DNA of 64,000 nucleotides. Origin: Streptomyces hygroscopicus. Lineage in GTDB: Bacteria > Actinomycetota > Actinomycetes > Streptomycetales > Streptomycetaceae. Below the pieces are notes generated by a model. It did not search any database. It worked only from the letters and a program-made list of their open reading frames with translations, and had not been told where the DNA came from. Position numbers and translations under genes: made by a program. The stretch lies in assembly GCA_002021875.1 (NCBI GenBank), contig CP018627.1, positions 4,402,001 to 4,466,000 on the forward strand, written 5' to 3'. Positions 22,361 to 31,511 of this stretch are shown here, piece after piece; the stretch's first letter is position 1, and each line of letters opens with the position of its first letter.

Positions 22361-23433
22361 GAAGCTCGCCACCCCGCGTAGAACAGGCCGAGGCCGACGA
22401 TCACGCACATGCCCTGGATGATCCAGAACCGGACCACCACAAGGACTTCGCTCCACCCCTTGAGTTCGAAGTGGTGCTGGAGTGGCGCCATCCGGAAGAC
22501 CCGTCGCCCGGTCGTCCGGAACGAGCCGACCTGGATGACCACGGACATGGTGATCAGAACGAACAGGCCGCCGAGGAGGGCCACCAGCAGCTCCGTACGG
22601 GAGCAGATGGCGAGGCCCGCGAGCGCGCCGCCGAGCGCGAGCGAACCGGTGTCCCCCATGAAGATCTTGGCGGGCGAGGTGTTCCACCACAGGAAGCCGA
22701 AGCACGCGCCCATCAGGGCAGAGGCGACGACCGCGAGGTCGAGCGGGTCGCGGACCTCGAAACAGGACGCGGGGTTGGTGAGGGTCTCCGCGTTGGCGCA
22801 GGACTCCTGGTACTGCCAGACGCCGATGAAGGTGTAGGCGCCGAAGACCATCACGGAGGCGCCGGTGGCCAGACCGTCGAGACCGTCGGTGAGGTTCACG
22901 CCGTTCGACATCGCCAGGATCATGAACAGCGCCCAGATCGCGAAGATCACCGGGCCGAACGACCAGCCGAAGTCCTGGACGAAGGAGAGCCGGTCGGAGG
23001 CGGGGGTCTGCTGGCGCGCGTCGGCGAAGTTCAGCGCGAGGATCGCGAACGCGACACCGACGATCAGCTGACCGGCCATCTTGGCCTTGGCCCGCAGGCC
23101 CAGGGACCGCTGCTTGACGATCTTGATGTAGTCGTCCAGGAAGCCGACCAGGCCCATGCCCGCGAACAGGAAGAGCACCAGCACGCCGGAGAAGGTCGGC
23201 TGGCTGCCCGTGATCAACTTCGCCAGGGCGTAGGCGATCAGCGTGGCCAGGATGAAGGAGATTCCGCCCATCGTGGGCGTGCCCTTCTTGCTGCCGTGAG
23301 TGCGCGGGCCGTCGTCCCGGATGAACTGGCCGTAGCCCTTGCGCGCCAGCAGCTTGATCAGCAGCGGGGTGCCGATCAGGGTCAGAAAGAGCCCGATGGC
23401 TCCCGAGAAGAGGATCTGCCTCATGCCACCCAT
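22357..23433 (-). CDS. mraY: MraY, phospho-MurNAc-pentapeptide translocase
   Basis: A 358-residue integral membrane enzyme making lipid I from UDP-MurNAc-pentapeptide and undecaprenyl phosphate. Motifs [30 protein letters not shown] and the [13 protein letters not shown] histidine loop are intact, with about ten membrane spans. Its ATG overlaps the murF stop by one base (TGATG). Confidence 0.96.
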   Translation of the reverse strand: MGGMRQILFSGAIGLFLTLIGTPLLIKLLARKGYGQFIRDDGPRTHGSKKGTPTMGGISFILATLIAYALAKLITGSQPTFSGVLVLFLFAGMGLVGFLDDYIKIVKQRSLGLRAKAKMAGQLIVGVAFAILALNFADARQQTPASDRLSFVQDFGWSFGPVIFAIWALFMILAMSNGVNLTDGLDGLATGASVMVFGAYTFIGVWQYQESCANAETLTNPASCFEVRDPLDLAVVASALMGACFGFLWWNTSPAKIFMGDTGSLALGGALAGLAICSRTELLVALLGGLFVLITMSVVIQVGSFRTTGRRVFRMAPLQHHFELKGWSEVLVVVRFWIIQGMCVIVGLGLFYAGWRAS

Positions 23434-24863
23434 CAGCGGACGCCCTCACCCTCGCCCTCGAGCAACACCTGCGCGACCCGCTCCAGCCCCACCGACCTGG
23501 ATGCCTTCACCAACACGACGTCCCCCGGTCGCAGCTCGCTGCGCAGCAGATCGACCGCTGCCCGCACGTCGGACACGTGCACCGACTCCTCACCCCACGA
23601 ACCCTCGTTCTTGGCGCCCATGTCCAGCCAGGCGGCCTCCTGGCCGCCGACCGCCACGAGCTTGCTGACGTTGAGCCGGACGGCCAGCCGCCCGACCGCG
23701 TCGTGCTCGGCCAGTGACTCCTCGCCCAGCTCGGCCATCGGGCCGAGCACCGCCCACGTGCGACGCCCCGGTGTGGCAGCGCCCATGGCGGCCAGCGCGC
23801 GCAGCGCTGCTCGCATGGACTCGGGGTTCGCGTTGTAGGCGTCGTTGACGACCGTCACGCCGTCCGAGCGCTCGGTGACCTCCATCCGCCAGCGGGAGAG
23901 CTGCCCCGCCTCGGAGAGCGCCACGGCGATCTCGTCGACGGACAGGCCCAACTCGTGGGCGACGGCGGCCGCGGCGAGCGCGTTCGACACGTGGTGCTCA
24001 CCGTACAGGCGCATGGTCACTTCGCTGCACCCGGTAGGGGTGTGAAGCGTGAAGGCGGGGCGGCCGCCGTCGGCGAGCCGGACATTCCCGGCACGCACAT
24101 CGGCGTCCTCGGCCTCGCCGAACAGGACGGTACGGGCCTTGGTGCGCGACACCATGGCGCGCACCAGGGGGTCGTCGGCGTTGAGCACCGCCACCCCGCC
24201 CTCCTCGGCGGGGGGCAGGGCCTCCACGAGCTCGCCCTTGGCCTCGGCGATCTGCTCCCGGCCTCCGAACTCTCCGATATGGGCGGTGCCGACGTTGAGC
24301 ACGAGTCCGATACGGGGCGGGGTGAGGTCCGTCAGGTACCGGATGTGGCCCTTACCGCGGGCACCCATCTCCAACACCAGGTGCAGGGTGGCCTCATCGG
24401 CGCTCATCGCGGTGAGCGGCAGGCCGATCTCGTTGTTGAGCGAGCCCGGCGTCCATACGGTGGGGCCGCGGCGCTGGAGCAGCTGGGCGATGAGGTCCTT
24501 GGTGCTGGTCTTGCCCGCGGAGCCGGTGAGCCCGACCACAGTGGCGTCCAGGCGCTCCACGACGGCGCGTGCGAGCGCTCCCATGGCGGCGATGACATCG
24601 GGCACGACGATCGCCGGTACGGGGGCGTCCGCGGTGCCGACGGGGCGGGCGGCCAGGACCGCCGTGGCCCCGGCCTCGATCGCCCTTCGGGCGAAGTCGT
24701 GGCCGTCCACGCGCTCCCCGGGGAGCGCGGCGAAGAGGCTGCCGGGCCGCACCTCACGGGAGTCGATCACTACAGGGCCCGTGACCTTCAGGTCCGGGTC
24801 CGGTATGTCGTGCGGCTGTCCACCGACTAGGCCGGCGATCTCGGTGAGGGACAGTGCGATCAC
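23433..24863 (-). CDS. murF: MurF, D-Ala-D-Ala-adding ligase
   Basis: A 476-residue Mur ligase that adds D-Ala-D-Ala to complete the UDP-MurNAc-pentapeptide. It has [19 protein letters not shown]-binding [21 protein letters not shown] and [15 protein letters not shown], the last being a MurF signature. GTG start is preceded by CGGAGGTGATCA. No ddl gene is in the window, so D-Ala-D-Ala is made elsewhere. Confidence 0.95.
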   Translation of the reverse strand: MIALSLTEIAGLVGGQPHDIPDPDLKVTGPVVIDSREVRPGSLFAALPGERVDGHDFARRAIEAGATAVLAARPVGTADAPVPAIVVPDVIAAMGALARAVVERLDATVVGLTGSAGKTSTKDLIAQLLQRRGPTVWTPGSLNNEIGLPLTAMSADEATLHLVLEMGARGKGHIRYLTDLTPPRIGLVLNVGTAHIGEFGGREQIAEAKGELVEALPPAEEGGVAVLNADDPLVRAMVSRTKARTVLFGEAEDADVRAGNVRLADGGRPAFTLHTPTGCSEVTMRLYGEHHVSNALAAAAVAHELGLSVDEIAVALSEAGQLSRWRMEVTERSDGVTVVNDAYNANPESMRAALRALAAMGAATPGRRTWAVLGPMAELGEESLAEHDAVGRLAVRLNVSKLVAVGGQEAAWLDMGAKNEGSWGEESVHVSDVRAAVDLLRSELRPGDVVLVKASRSVGLERVAQVLLEGEGEGVR

Positions 24864-24925
24864 TGATCACCTCCGGCCGTGCGGGAGAGCTGCCTTGAGG
24901 GGGCTGGTGCGCGCATGGCGGTCTG

Positions 24926-26686
24926 TCATCCCTGGTCGTCTTGGTGATTGTCCCGGTGTTGTGAGCTCGCCTCGGGGCGCGTGGCATCGCGCCTGTGGGC
25001 TCGCTCACTGAGCTCGATGGCTTCGCGGAGTACCTGGCGGTCGTCGAAGGCACGGATCACGCCGGCGATGTCCTGGCCAAGTTCATGGCCCTTGCCGGCC
25101 ACGATGACGGTGTCACCCGGCTCGGCGCGGGCGACGGCGGCCGCGATGGCGTTGGCCCGGTCCTCCTCGACCAGCACATCACCGCGCTCATGAGCGGGCA
25201 CCTCGGCGGCGCCCGCGAGCATGGCGGCGAGGATCGCGAGCGGGTCCTCGGAGCGCGGGTTGTCCGAGGTGAGGACGGCCGTGTCGGAGTACCGGGCCAC
25301 CGCGGCGCCCATGGGGCCGCGCTTGAGCCGGTCGCGGTCCCCGCCGCAGCCGAGGACGGCGTGCAGCTTGCCGTCGGTCACCTTACGGAGGGCACGCAGC
25401 ACCGACTCCACGGCGTCGGTCTTGTGGGCGTAGTCGACGACCGCGAGGTAGGGCTGGCCCACGTCGACCCGCTCCAGCCGGCCGGGTACACCCGGGACGG
25501 CGGCGATGCCGTCGGCGGCCGTCTGCGGGTCGACCCCGGCGACGGCGAGCGCGACGACGGCGGCGAGCGCGTTGGCCACGTTGAAGGGGCCCGGGAGGGG
25601 CGCGGCGGCCCGTACGGACTCGCCGTTCGGGCCGACGGCGGTGAAGGTCGAGCCCAGCGGGCCGACCTCGACATCCGCGGCGCGCCAGTGGGCGTCGGGG
25701 TGGCCCTCGGCGGAGAAGGTGGTGACGGGGACCTCGGACTGCTCGATCAGCCGCCGGCCGTACTCGTCGTCGTAATTGATCACTCCGGCGCGGCTGCGGG
25801 CCTTGGTGAACAGCTGGGCCTTGGCCTGGAAGTAGTCCTCCATGCCGGAGTGGAACTCCATGTGCTCCGGGCTGAGGTTGTTGAAGACCGCGACGTCGAA
25901 GACGCAGCCGTCGACGCGGCCGAGGACCAGGGCGTGGCTGGAGACCTCCATGACGACCGAGTGGACGTCGCGCTCCCGCATCACCGCGAACAGGGCCTGC
26001 AGATCGGTGGCCTCGGGGGTGGTGCGCTCGGACTTGATGCGCTCGTCGCCGATCCGCGTCTCCACGGTGCCGATGAGACCCGTAAGGCCGCCGTCGTGCT
26101 TCGCGGCGGCTTTGAGGCCGCCCTCGATGAGATACGCGGTCGTGGTCTTGCCGGAGGTGCCGGTGATGCCGATCTGCAGCAGGTCCGCACCCGGCTCGCC
26201 GTAGATCGTGGCGGCCAGCGCGCCCATCCGGCCGCGCGGGTTGTCCACCGCCAGGACCGGCAGTCCGGTGGCGGCGGCGCGCTCGGCGCCGGCCGGGTCG
26301 GTCAGCACCGCGACCGCGCCGAGGTCGGCTGCCTGGGCGGCGAAGTCCGCGCCGTGGAGGCGGGCGCCGGCCAGCGCGGCGTACACATCGCCGGGGCGCA
26401 CGGCTCGCGAGTCATGGGTGATCCCGGTGATCGCGGCCCCCTCCGGGGCTTCGGGGGCATCGACGCCCAGCTGATCCGCCAGCTCCGCCAGCGGGATCGG
26501 GCGGACCTGGAGAGGGCGGGGCGCTCCCGGGTATTCCACAGAAACGTCCTTCTGAGGGGTTTGGGACTGATCAGCGTGGGGCACGGCGGTGAGCGTACCC
26601 GGGACACCCGCTCCCCCGCGAAATGAGGCGGCGAAGCGGGGCCGTACCGGACCGTGGTTCCCGGAGTCCGGCGTGATCGTCGTCAC
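24926..26686 (-). CDS. murE: MurE, UDP-MurNAc-tripeptide ligase
   Basis: A 586-residue Mur ligase for the third peptide residue. ATP-binding GTSGKTTTAYL, EVSSHAL and NNLSPEHMEFH are intact. The amino-acid specificity motif is DNPRSEDP, the DNPR form associated with diaminopimelate; Streptomyces walls carry LL-DAP. It has an unusually long N-terminus (about 55 residues before QVRPIPLAELADQLG), so an internal start (a GTG before PHADQSQ or SVEYPG) is possible. Start at 26686 is GTG, 12 bp after ftsI. Confidence 0.93.
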   Translation of the reverse strand: MTTITPDSGNHGPVRPRFAASFRGGAGVPGTLTAVPHADQSQTPQKDVSVEYPGAPRPLQVRPIPLAELADQLGVDAPEAPEGAAITGITHDSRAVRPGDVYAALAGARLHGADFAAQAADLGAVAVLTDPAGAERAAATGLPVLAVDNPRGRMGALAATIYGEPGADLLQIGITGTSGKTTTAYLIEGGLKAAAKHDGGLTGLIGTVETRIGDERIKSERTTPEATDLQALFAVMRERDVHSVVMEVSSHALVLGRVDGCVFDVAVFNNLSPEHMEFHSGMEDYFQAKAQLFTKARSRAGVINYDDEYGRRLIEQSEVPVTTFSAEGHPDAHWRAADVEVGPLGSTFTAVGPNGESVRAAAPLPGPFNVANALAAVVALAVAGVDPQTAADGIAAVPGVPGRLERVDVGQPYLAVVDYAHKTDAVESVLRALRKVTDGKLHAVLGCGGDRDRLKRGPMGAAVARYSDTAVLTSDNPRSEDPLAILAAMLAGAAEVPAHERGDVLVEEDRANAIAAAVARAEPGDTVIVAGKGHELGQDIAGVIRAFDDRQVLREAIELSERAHRRDATRPEASSQHRDNHQDDQG

Positions 26687-26698
26687 TGCTGGGTCCGC

Positions 26699-28681
26699 TC
26701 ACTGGCCCGGGTTGTAGCTCACGGGGAGCCGTTTGGGCTGCTTCCCGGACGGCGGGACCTGCAGGGCCTTCAGGCCGAACTCCATGACCTTCTTGTAGAC
26801 CGGTCCGCAGACCTGACCGCCGAAGTAGCTGCCCTTCGTCGGATTCTGAACGGCACAGTAGACGGTCAGCCGCGGTTTGTCGGCCGGAGCGAAGCCGGCG
26901 AAGGACGCGGTGTAGCCGCGGTAGCGGCCGGTCTTGGGGTCCACCCGGTTGGAAGTGCCGGTCTTGCCCGCGACACGATAGCCGGGGATCTTCGCCTTGA
27001 CGCCGGTGCCCTGCTGATCGTCGACGACCGATTCGAGCATCTCGGCGAGCGTCTTCGCGGTCTCCTTACCGACGACACGGGTCTTCTCGGGGGCGGGCGC
27101 GGCCCTGTAGTCGCCGCCGGGCCCCCTGGTGCCGCGGACGAGGGTGGGCGCGACGCGCTCGCCGCCGTTGGCGATGGTGGAGTACACGGAGGCCGCCTGG
27201 ACGGCGTTGAGCGACAGCCCCTGGCCGAAGGGGATGGTGTACTGCTGCGAGGCGCTCCAGTCCTGCGGCCGGGCCAGGATGCCCGGGGTCTCGCCAGGGA
27301 AGCCGAGCCCGGTGGGCCGGCCGATCCCGAACTTCCGCAGATAGGAGTAGAGGATCTGGTTCTTCTGCTTCTTGGTCTTCCCAAGCTGCTCGGTGGCGAG
27401 GATCGTGCCGATGTTGCTGGACTTGGCGAGCACGCCGTTGAGCGTGAGGTACCAGGTGGGATGGTCGATGTCGTCGGCGAAGGCCCGGTCGGCGCGCGGC
27501 AGCCGGTTGGGGACCACCACATGGGTGTCCCAGCGGGCCACGCCCTCCTGGAGGACGGCGGCCATGGACATCAGCTTACTGACGCTGCCGGGCTCGTAGG
27601 CGTCGGAGACCGCGGCGTTGCCCAGGTCGTCGGCGTCCGTGGTGGTGATGTCGCCGGGGTCGAAGCCGGGGGCGTTGGCCATCGCCAGGAGCTGTCCGGT
27701 GCGGGTGTCCTGGACGATGACATAGCCGCGGTCGGCCCCGGACTTGCGGACCTGGTCGGCGATGGCGCTCTGGGCGGCCCACTGGATGTCCCGGTCGATG
27801 GTCAGCTCGTAGTCGCTGCCGGGGACCGCGGGCTGCTCCTTGAGGTCCCCGGTGGGCACCTGGTGGCCGCCCGACTGGGCGTAGACGCGCTTGCCGTCCT
27901 TGCCCGCGAGCTTCTTGTTGAGCTGCTGTTCGAGCCCGGCGGCGCCGCGGCCGTCGGCGCCCACGAATCCCAGTACCCCGGCGGCGAGATCCCCGTTCGG
28001 ATAAACCCGCTTGCTGTGCGCCTCGCGGTTGACCCCGGCCAGGACATTGGTGCCCTTGCCCTTGGACGCCGAGTCGTCCAGGGCGCTCTTCAGGTCCTTG
28101 ATCTGGTTCCAGACCTGCGGGGACTGCTGCCGGGCGAGCACGACGTACTGCGATTTGGGGTTGCCGGTGAGCTTCTTCTCCAGGTCCGCCTCGTCCTTGC
28201 CGAGGATCGGCGCGAGGAGGGCCGCGGCCTGGCGCGGCGCGTCACGGGTCTTGGCCGTCTTGGGCGTGAGCAGGTCGGGGGCGGCGGTGATGTCGTACGC
28301 GTCCACCGTGGTCGCCAGGTCGACGCCGTTGCGGTCGGTGATGGAGCCGCGCTCGGCGGAGAGCTTCACCGGGATGTAGCGGTTGACGTTGGCCTTGGCC
28401 GCGTAGGCGCTGGCGTCGACGGCCTGCACCTGCAGTAGCCGTACGACGAAGACCAGCATGACGAGGGTGAGGCCGAGGCTGATCAGCCGCAGCCGGGGGC
28501 GCGGGCTGCCCAGCCGCAGCGGCTGGGCGGCACCGGGGCGCGGGCGCTGCGCCGGACGGCCGGACGATCCTCCCTGGCGCCCGCCGGGGCGCCGCGCCGC
28601 GTCCTGGCGCGGGCGGCGGTCACCGCGCGGACCGGCCGGGCCGGGCACTCCGCGGCGGCGGGGATCCTGGGGCGCGGTCAC
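26699..28681 (-). CDS. ftsI: FtsI (class B penicillin-binding protein, PBP3)
   Basis: A 660-residue septal transpeptidase. Arg/Pro/Gly-rich cytoplasmic tail, one membrane anchor (ISLGLTLVMLVFVVRLL), the class B pedestal domain, and a transpeptidase domain with SVSK (active Ser), SSN and KTGTS motifs. It crosslinks septal peptidoglycan made by FtsW. GTG at 28681 (VTAPQDPRRRGVPGPA) fits a GAGGGCGG site and family N-termini; GTG at 28714 would add 11 residues. Confidence 0.94.
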   Translation of the reverse strand: MTAPQDPRRRGVPGPAGPRGDRRPRQDAARRPGGRQGGSSGRPAQRPRPGAAQPLRLGSPRPRLRLISLGLTLVMLVFVVRLLQVQAVDASAYAAKANVNRYIPVKLSAERGSITDRNGVDLATTVDAYDITAAPDLLTPKTAKTRDAPRQAAALLAPILGKDEADLEKKLTGNPKSQYVVLARQQSPQVWNQIKDLKSALDDSASKGKGTNVLAGVNREAHSKRVYPNGDLAAGVLGFVGADGRGAAGLEQQLNKKLAGKDGKRVYAQSGGHQVPTGDLKEQPAVPGSDYELTIDRDIQWAAQSAIADQVRKSGADRGYVIVQDTRTGQLLAMANAPGFDPGDITTTDADDLGNAAVSDAYEPGSVSKLMSMAAVLQEGVARWDTHVVVPNRLPRADRAFADDIDHPTWYLTLNGVLAKSSNIGTILATEQLGKTKKQKNQILYSYLRKFGIGRPTGLGFPGETPGILARPQDWSASQQYTIPFGQGLSLNAVQAASVYSTIANGGERVAPTLVRGTRGPGGDYRAAPAPEKTRVVGKETAKTLAEMLESVVDDQQGTGVKAKIPGYRVAGKTGTSNRVDPKTGRYRGYTASFAGFAPADKPRLTVYCAVQNPTKGSYFGGQVCGPVYKKVMEFGLKALQVPPSGKQPKRLPVSYNPGQ

Positions 28682-28784
28682 GCGACGGCCGCCCTCGGCT
28701 CGGCGGCCGCCCACCGCGCGCGGGCGGTGCTCCGCGCGGGCGGGCCGGACTGGGCGCGGACTGGGGATCGCGTCACCGTGTCAC

Positions 28785-29369
28785 CTACTGAGGGGCCGGG
28801 GTGGACTGCGCGGAGGCGGAGGAGGTTGTGGAGAGGGCGGTGGGCAGCCCCCACGGGGCCACGGAGGCCGTGCCCGTGCCCGCCCCGGACGGGGTGGTGG
28901 TCGGCGGCGCGACGGCGGACGGGGTGGGCGATGCCCCGGACCGGGCGGGCGACGCCTGGGACAGCGTGGGGTCGAGCGCGGACGGCAGCACCGGGCCGGG
29001 GGCGCCGAGCACCGAGGGCTGCCCCGAGGCGGGGGCGGGCACCCCGCTGACCGTGCCGTCCGGGTTGAGGAAGGCGGGGCTGCCGCCGGGCACCATCCCC
29101 AGCTCCCGGGCGCGCCGCTCCAGCGCGGTGGGCGCGGAGAGCTGGTCGACGTCCTGCTGGAGCGCCTGGCGTTCGTCAGTGAGTTCCCCGGTCTGCTTCT
29201 CGAGCCTGCTGAGCTCGAACGACCCCTGGTTGAGGGAGGAGTTCAACAGCAGCAGCGCGATCAGGCCGGAGCCGAGCAGGACCACGACGAGCAGCACGAA
29301 GGGCGTGCGCCTGGCCGTGGCACCCCCCGGCACCGGCCGGCCTTTCGGCCCTGTCCCCCTCGTGCTCAT
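28785..29369 (-). CDS. ftsL: FtsL-type septum formation protein
   Basis: A 194-residue bitopic protein: basic N-terminus, one membrane helix ([19 protein letters not shown]), a short coiled coil ([24 protein letters not shown]) with the RARELGMVP motif, and then a long Pro/Ser/Thr/Ala-rich extracellular tail of about 80 residues. FtsL with DivIC/FtsB and FtsQ activates FtsW-FtsI. Its ATG overlaps the rsmH stop (ATGA). The disordered tail is longer than in E. coli or Bacillus FtsL. Confidence 0.9.
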   Translation of the reverse strand: MSTRGTGPKGRPVPGGATARRTPFVLLVVVLLGSGLIALLLLNSSLNQGSFELSRLEKQTGELTDERQALQQDVDQLSAPTALERRARELGMVPGGSPAFLNPDGTVSGVPAPASGQPSVLGAPGPVLPSALDPTLSQASPARSGASPTPSAVAPPTTTPSGAGTGTASVAPWGLPTALSTTSSASAQSTPAPQ

Positions 29370-30328
29370 GGACCGACCTCTTCCCGGATGCGCTCCGCCC
29401 CCCGGAACCGGGCCGGGGCGGCCCGCCGGTTCTCGGCGATCTCCTCCTCGGTGGGCAGCTCCGCGCCGCGGGTGAGCAGCTTCAGCCGGGGCTGGTACTG
29501 CTCGGGGACGACCGGCAGCCCGGGCGGCGCCGTATTGCGGGCACCGGCCACGAACACCTGCTTGACCAGGCGGTCTTCCAGCGAGTGATACGAGAGCACG
29601 GCGATCCGCCCGCCGACCGCGAGCGTCCCGACGGCCGCCGGAATGGCCCGCTCCAGGACCGCGAGCTCGCCATTGACCTCGATCCGCAGCGCCTGGAAGG
29701 TGCGCTTGGCCGGATTGCCGCCGGTGCGCTTGGCGGCCTGCGGGAGCGCCGCGCGGATCAGCTCGACGAGCCGGGCGCTGTTGGTGAACGGCTCCTTGGC
29801 GCGCTCGCGCACCACGGCGTCCACGATCTTCTTGGCGAACTTCTCCTCGCCGTAGGCCCGCAGGATGCGCACCAGCTCGCCCGGCGGATAGGTGTTGAGC
29901 ACCTCCGCCGCGCTGACGCCGGTGGTCTGGTCCATCCGCATGTCCAGCGGGGCGTCCTGGGCGTAGGCGAAACCGCGCTCGGCCTCGTCCAGCTGCATGG
30001 AGGACACGCCGAGGTCGAAGAGGATCCCCTGGACGCGCGGGACGCCGAGCCGGTCGAGGACCTCGGGCAGCTCGTCGTAGACCGCGTGGACCAGCGTGGC
30101 CCGATCGCCGTACGGGGCGAGCCGCTCACCGGCGAGTCGCAGCGCGGACGGGTCGCGGTCGAGCGCGATGAGGCGGACCTCGGGGAAGTCGCGCAACAGC
30201 GCCTCGCTGTGGCCACCGAGGCCCAGGGTGCAGTCGACCACGACCGCGCCGGGCCGGGCGAGAGCGGGGGCCAGCATGTCCAGGCAGCGCTGGAGCATGA
30301 CGGGAACGTGGAGAGCGTTGCTGCTCAT
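29366..30328 (-). CDS. rsmH: RsmH (MraW), 16S rRNA m4C1402 methyltransferase
   Basis: A 320-residue SAM-dependent methyltransferase for C1402 of 16S r[16 protein letters not shown], the SAM loop [34 protein letters not shown] and [16 protein letters not shown] are intact. It is the first gene of the dcw cluster. ATG at 30328 was chosen because the family begins with this HxPVML context; the upstream 100 codons are open but unlike any protein. Confidence 0.95.
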   Translation of the reverse strand: MSSNALHVPVMLQRCLDMLAPALARPGAVVVDCTLGLGGHSEALLRDFPEVRLIALDRDPSALRLAGERLAPYGDRATLVHAVYDELPEVLDRLGVPRVQGILFDLGVSSMQLDEAERGFAYAQDAPLDMRMDQTTGVSAAEVLNTYPPGELVRILRAYGEEKFAKKIVDAVVRERAKEPFTNSARLVELIRAALPQAAKRTGGNPAKRTFQALRIEVNGELAVLERAIPAAVGTLAVGGRIAVLSYHSLEDRLVKQVFVAGARNTAPPGLPVVPEQYQPRLKLLTRGAELPTEEEIAENRRAAPARFRGAERIREEVGP

Positions 30329-30518
30329 TGCGCTGCTGGTGCGCCCTTCTGAGGATCGGGCGAGGATGGTACGCACCTCCGGGTCCCCGCCCGCTCTGAA
30401 GGGGAAGTGGCCTACTGGCGCCGGGGAAGTGACGTCAGGCGACCGGAGCGGGAGGAGGCCGAGGGGTACGTACGCACCGCGCTCACGCGAAATTCCGGGA
30501 TCCGAGGGGAGCGTCACG

Positions 30519-30550
30519 CCTCCCACTTCGCGCCACTTTAGTCCACTCGT
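30519..30550 (-). promoter_or_regulatory. Three 10-bp-phased AGTGG repeats (MraZ-operator-like)
   Basis: Read on the minus strand, GAGTGG, AAGTGG and AAGTGG occur at 30543-30548, 30533-30538 and 30523-30528, spaced exactly 10 bp. This matches the layout of MraZ operators (GTGGG or AAAGTG repeats every 10 bp). They overlap the -10 of the probable rsmH promoter. Confidence 0.6.
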
Positions 30551-30562
30551 CCCTTCGGTCAA
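30535..30562 (-). promoter_or_regulatory. Probable dcw (rsmH) promoter
   Basis: On the minus strand TTGACC (30562-30557) is followed after 16 bp by TAAAGT (30540-30535), a near-consensus vegetative promoter for Streptomyces. Transcription would begin near 30528, giving a leader of about 200 nt for rsmH. Confidence 0.6.
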
Positions 30563-30736
30563 CCAACCGGTCAGCGCGTCCCGCCCCGGGGGTGGCACAC
30601 CTCCCCCAGACACCACACCGAGGGGCACAGGGTGCTGTGGGTTGCCTCACATCACCCGCTCGGCCCACCCCGTTGCCCTCGTTTGCCCTACCTAAAGAAA
30701 AGACAAAATCCGCTGGTGAGAGGTAACGTCGTCATC

Positions 30737-31291
30737 ATGTCGATATCAGCGCCGCAGCCGAATCCGTCCGCCGACCGCGACGCCCGTACGGGAGACACGG
30801 TCACCGACCGCCTCGTGGAGGCCAACCGCAAGTACGCCGAGAAGTTCACCGACCCCGGAATGGACGCGCGCCCCGTGCAGCGCGTCGCCGTCGTCGCATG
30901 CATGGACGCCCGTCTGGACCTGCACGAGGCACTCGGCCTGGAGCTGGGTGACTGCCACACCATCCGCAACGCGGGTGGTGTGGTCACCGACGACATCATC
31001 CGGTCCCTGACCATCAGCCAGCGCGCGCTCGGGACCCGCAGCGTCGTGCTCATCCATCACACCGGCTGCGGTCTGCTGAACCTCACCGAGGACTTCCGGC
31101 ATGAGCTGGAGGAGGAGGTGGGCCAGCGTCCGTCGTGGGCGGTCGAGGCGTTCAAGGACCTCGACGCCGATGTCCGCCAGTCGATGCAGCGGGTGCGCAC
31201 CTCGCCGTTCCTGGTGCACACCGACGACGTCCGCGGCTTCATCTTCGATGTGACGACGGGTCTGCTGCGGGAGGTCACGCCGCGCACGTGA
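30737..31291 (+). CDS. Beta-class carbonic anhydrase
   Basis: A 184-residue zinc enzyme interconverting CO2 and bicarbonate. Zinc ligands are in ACMDARLD (Cys, with the Asp-Arg dyad) and HHTGCG (His and Cys), and GDCHTIRNAGG is a family motif. It is short compared with plant-type beta-CAs and resembles the small actinobacterial group. ATG at 30737; the frame upstream is open but lacks support. Divergent from the dcw cluster. Confidence 0.9.
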   Translation: MSISAPQPNPSADRDARTGDTVTDRLVEANRKYAEKFTDPGMDARPVQRVAVVACMDARLDLHEALGLELGDCHTIRNAGGVVTDDIIRSLTISQRALGTRSVVLIHHTGCGLLNLTEDFRHELEEEVGQRPSWAVEAFKDLDADVRQSMQRVRTSPFLVHTDDVRGFIFDVTTGLLREVTPRT

Positions 31292-31346
31292 GGGATGCTG
31301 ACGCCACTGAAGGGATTCAGCACCCGAACTCGTACAAGCGTGACAA

Positions 31347-31366
31347 ATAACCCCGGGTTATCCACA
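31347..31366 (+). promoter_or_regulatory. Palindrome overlapping a DnaA-box-like site
   Basis: ATAACCC-C-GGGTTAT (31347-31361) is a perfect inverted repeat, and its right arm runs into TTATCCACA (31358-31366), identical to the classical DnaA box. It lies about 145 bp upstream of the moxR-type gene. A single box is weak evidence of DnaA binding. Confidence 0.4.
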
Positions 31367-31511
31367 GCCGAGTGACGCGAGGCCGCGGAGACCGCAAGAA
31401 TGCATAGGTGACATCGTCCCCCGCAACCACGCGGGGGACCGATGTCAGCGTTTGCGGTGGGCCGGTCCGTTCCGAGGGCAACGGCCCTGAGAACGGGCCG
31501 AGGAGGGCCGG

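Larger units (their letters stand above)
30329..30736. other. Divergent control region between rsmH and carbonic anhydrase
   Basis: This 408-bp gap contains a good minus-strand promoter at 30535-30562 with phased AGTGG repeats, leaving a leader of about 200 nt before rsmH. An AT-richer stretch (30690-30712) precedes the carbonic anhydrase gene. No mraZ can be read here in any frame (no MFxGxxxxxLDxKGR-like start). Confidence 0.6.

Noticed and set aside
22361..23449. Upstream extension of the murD frame across mraY
   Set aside because: Out of phase with mraY; the translation is Arg/His/Pro-rich and unlike a Mur ligase. The start overlapping the mraY stop is the natural one.
28682..28714. FtsI start at 28714
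   Set aside because: Possible, but no better ribosome site than 28681, and the VTAPQDPRRRGVPGPA start resembles other Streptomyces FtsI N-termini.
30329..30628. A hidden mraZ gene upstream of rsmH
   Set aside because: None of the frames gives a MraZ-like start or the paired SpoVT/AbrB-like halves.
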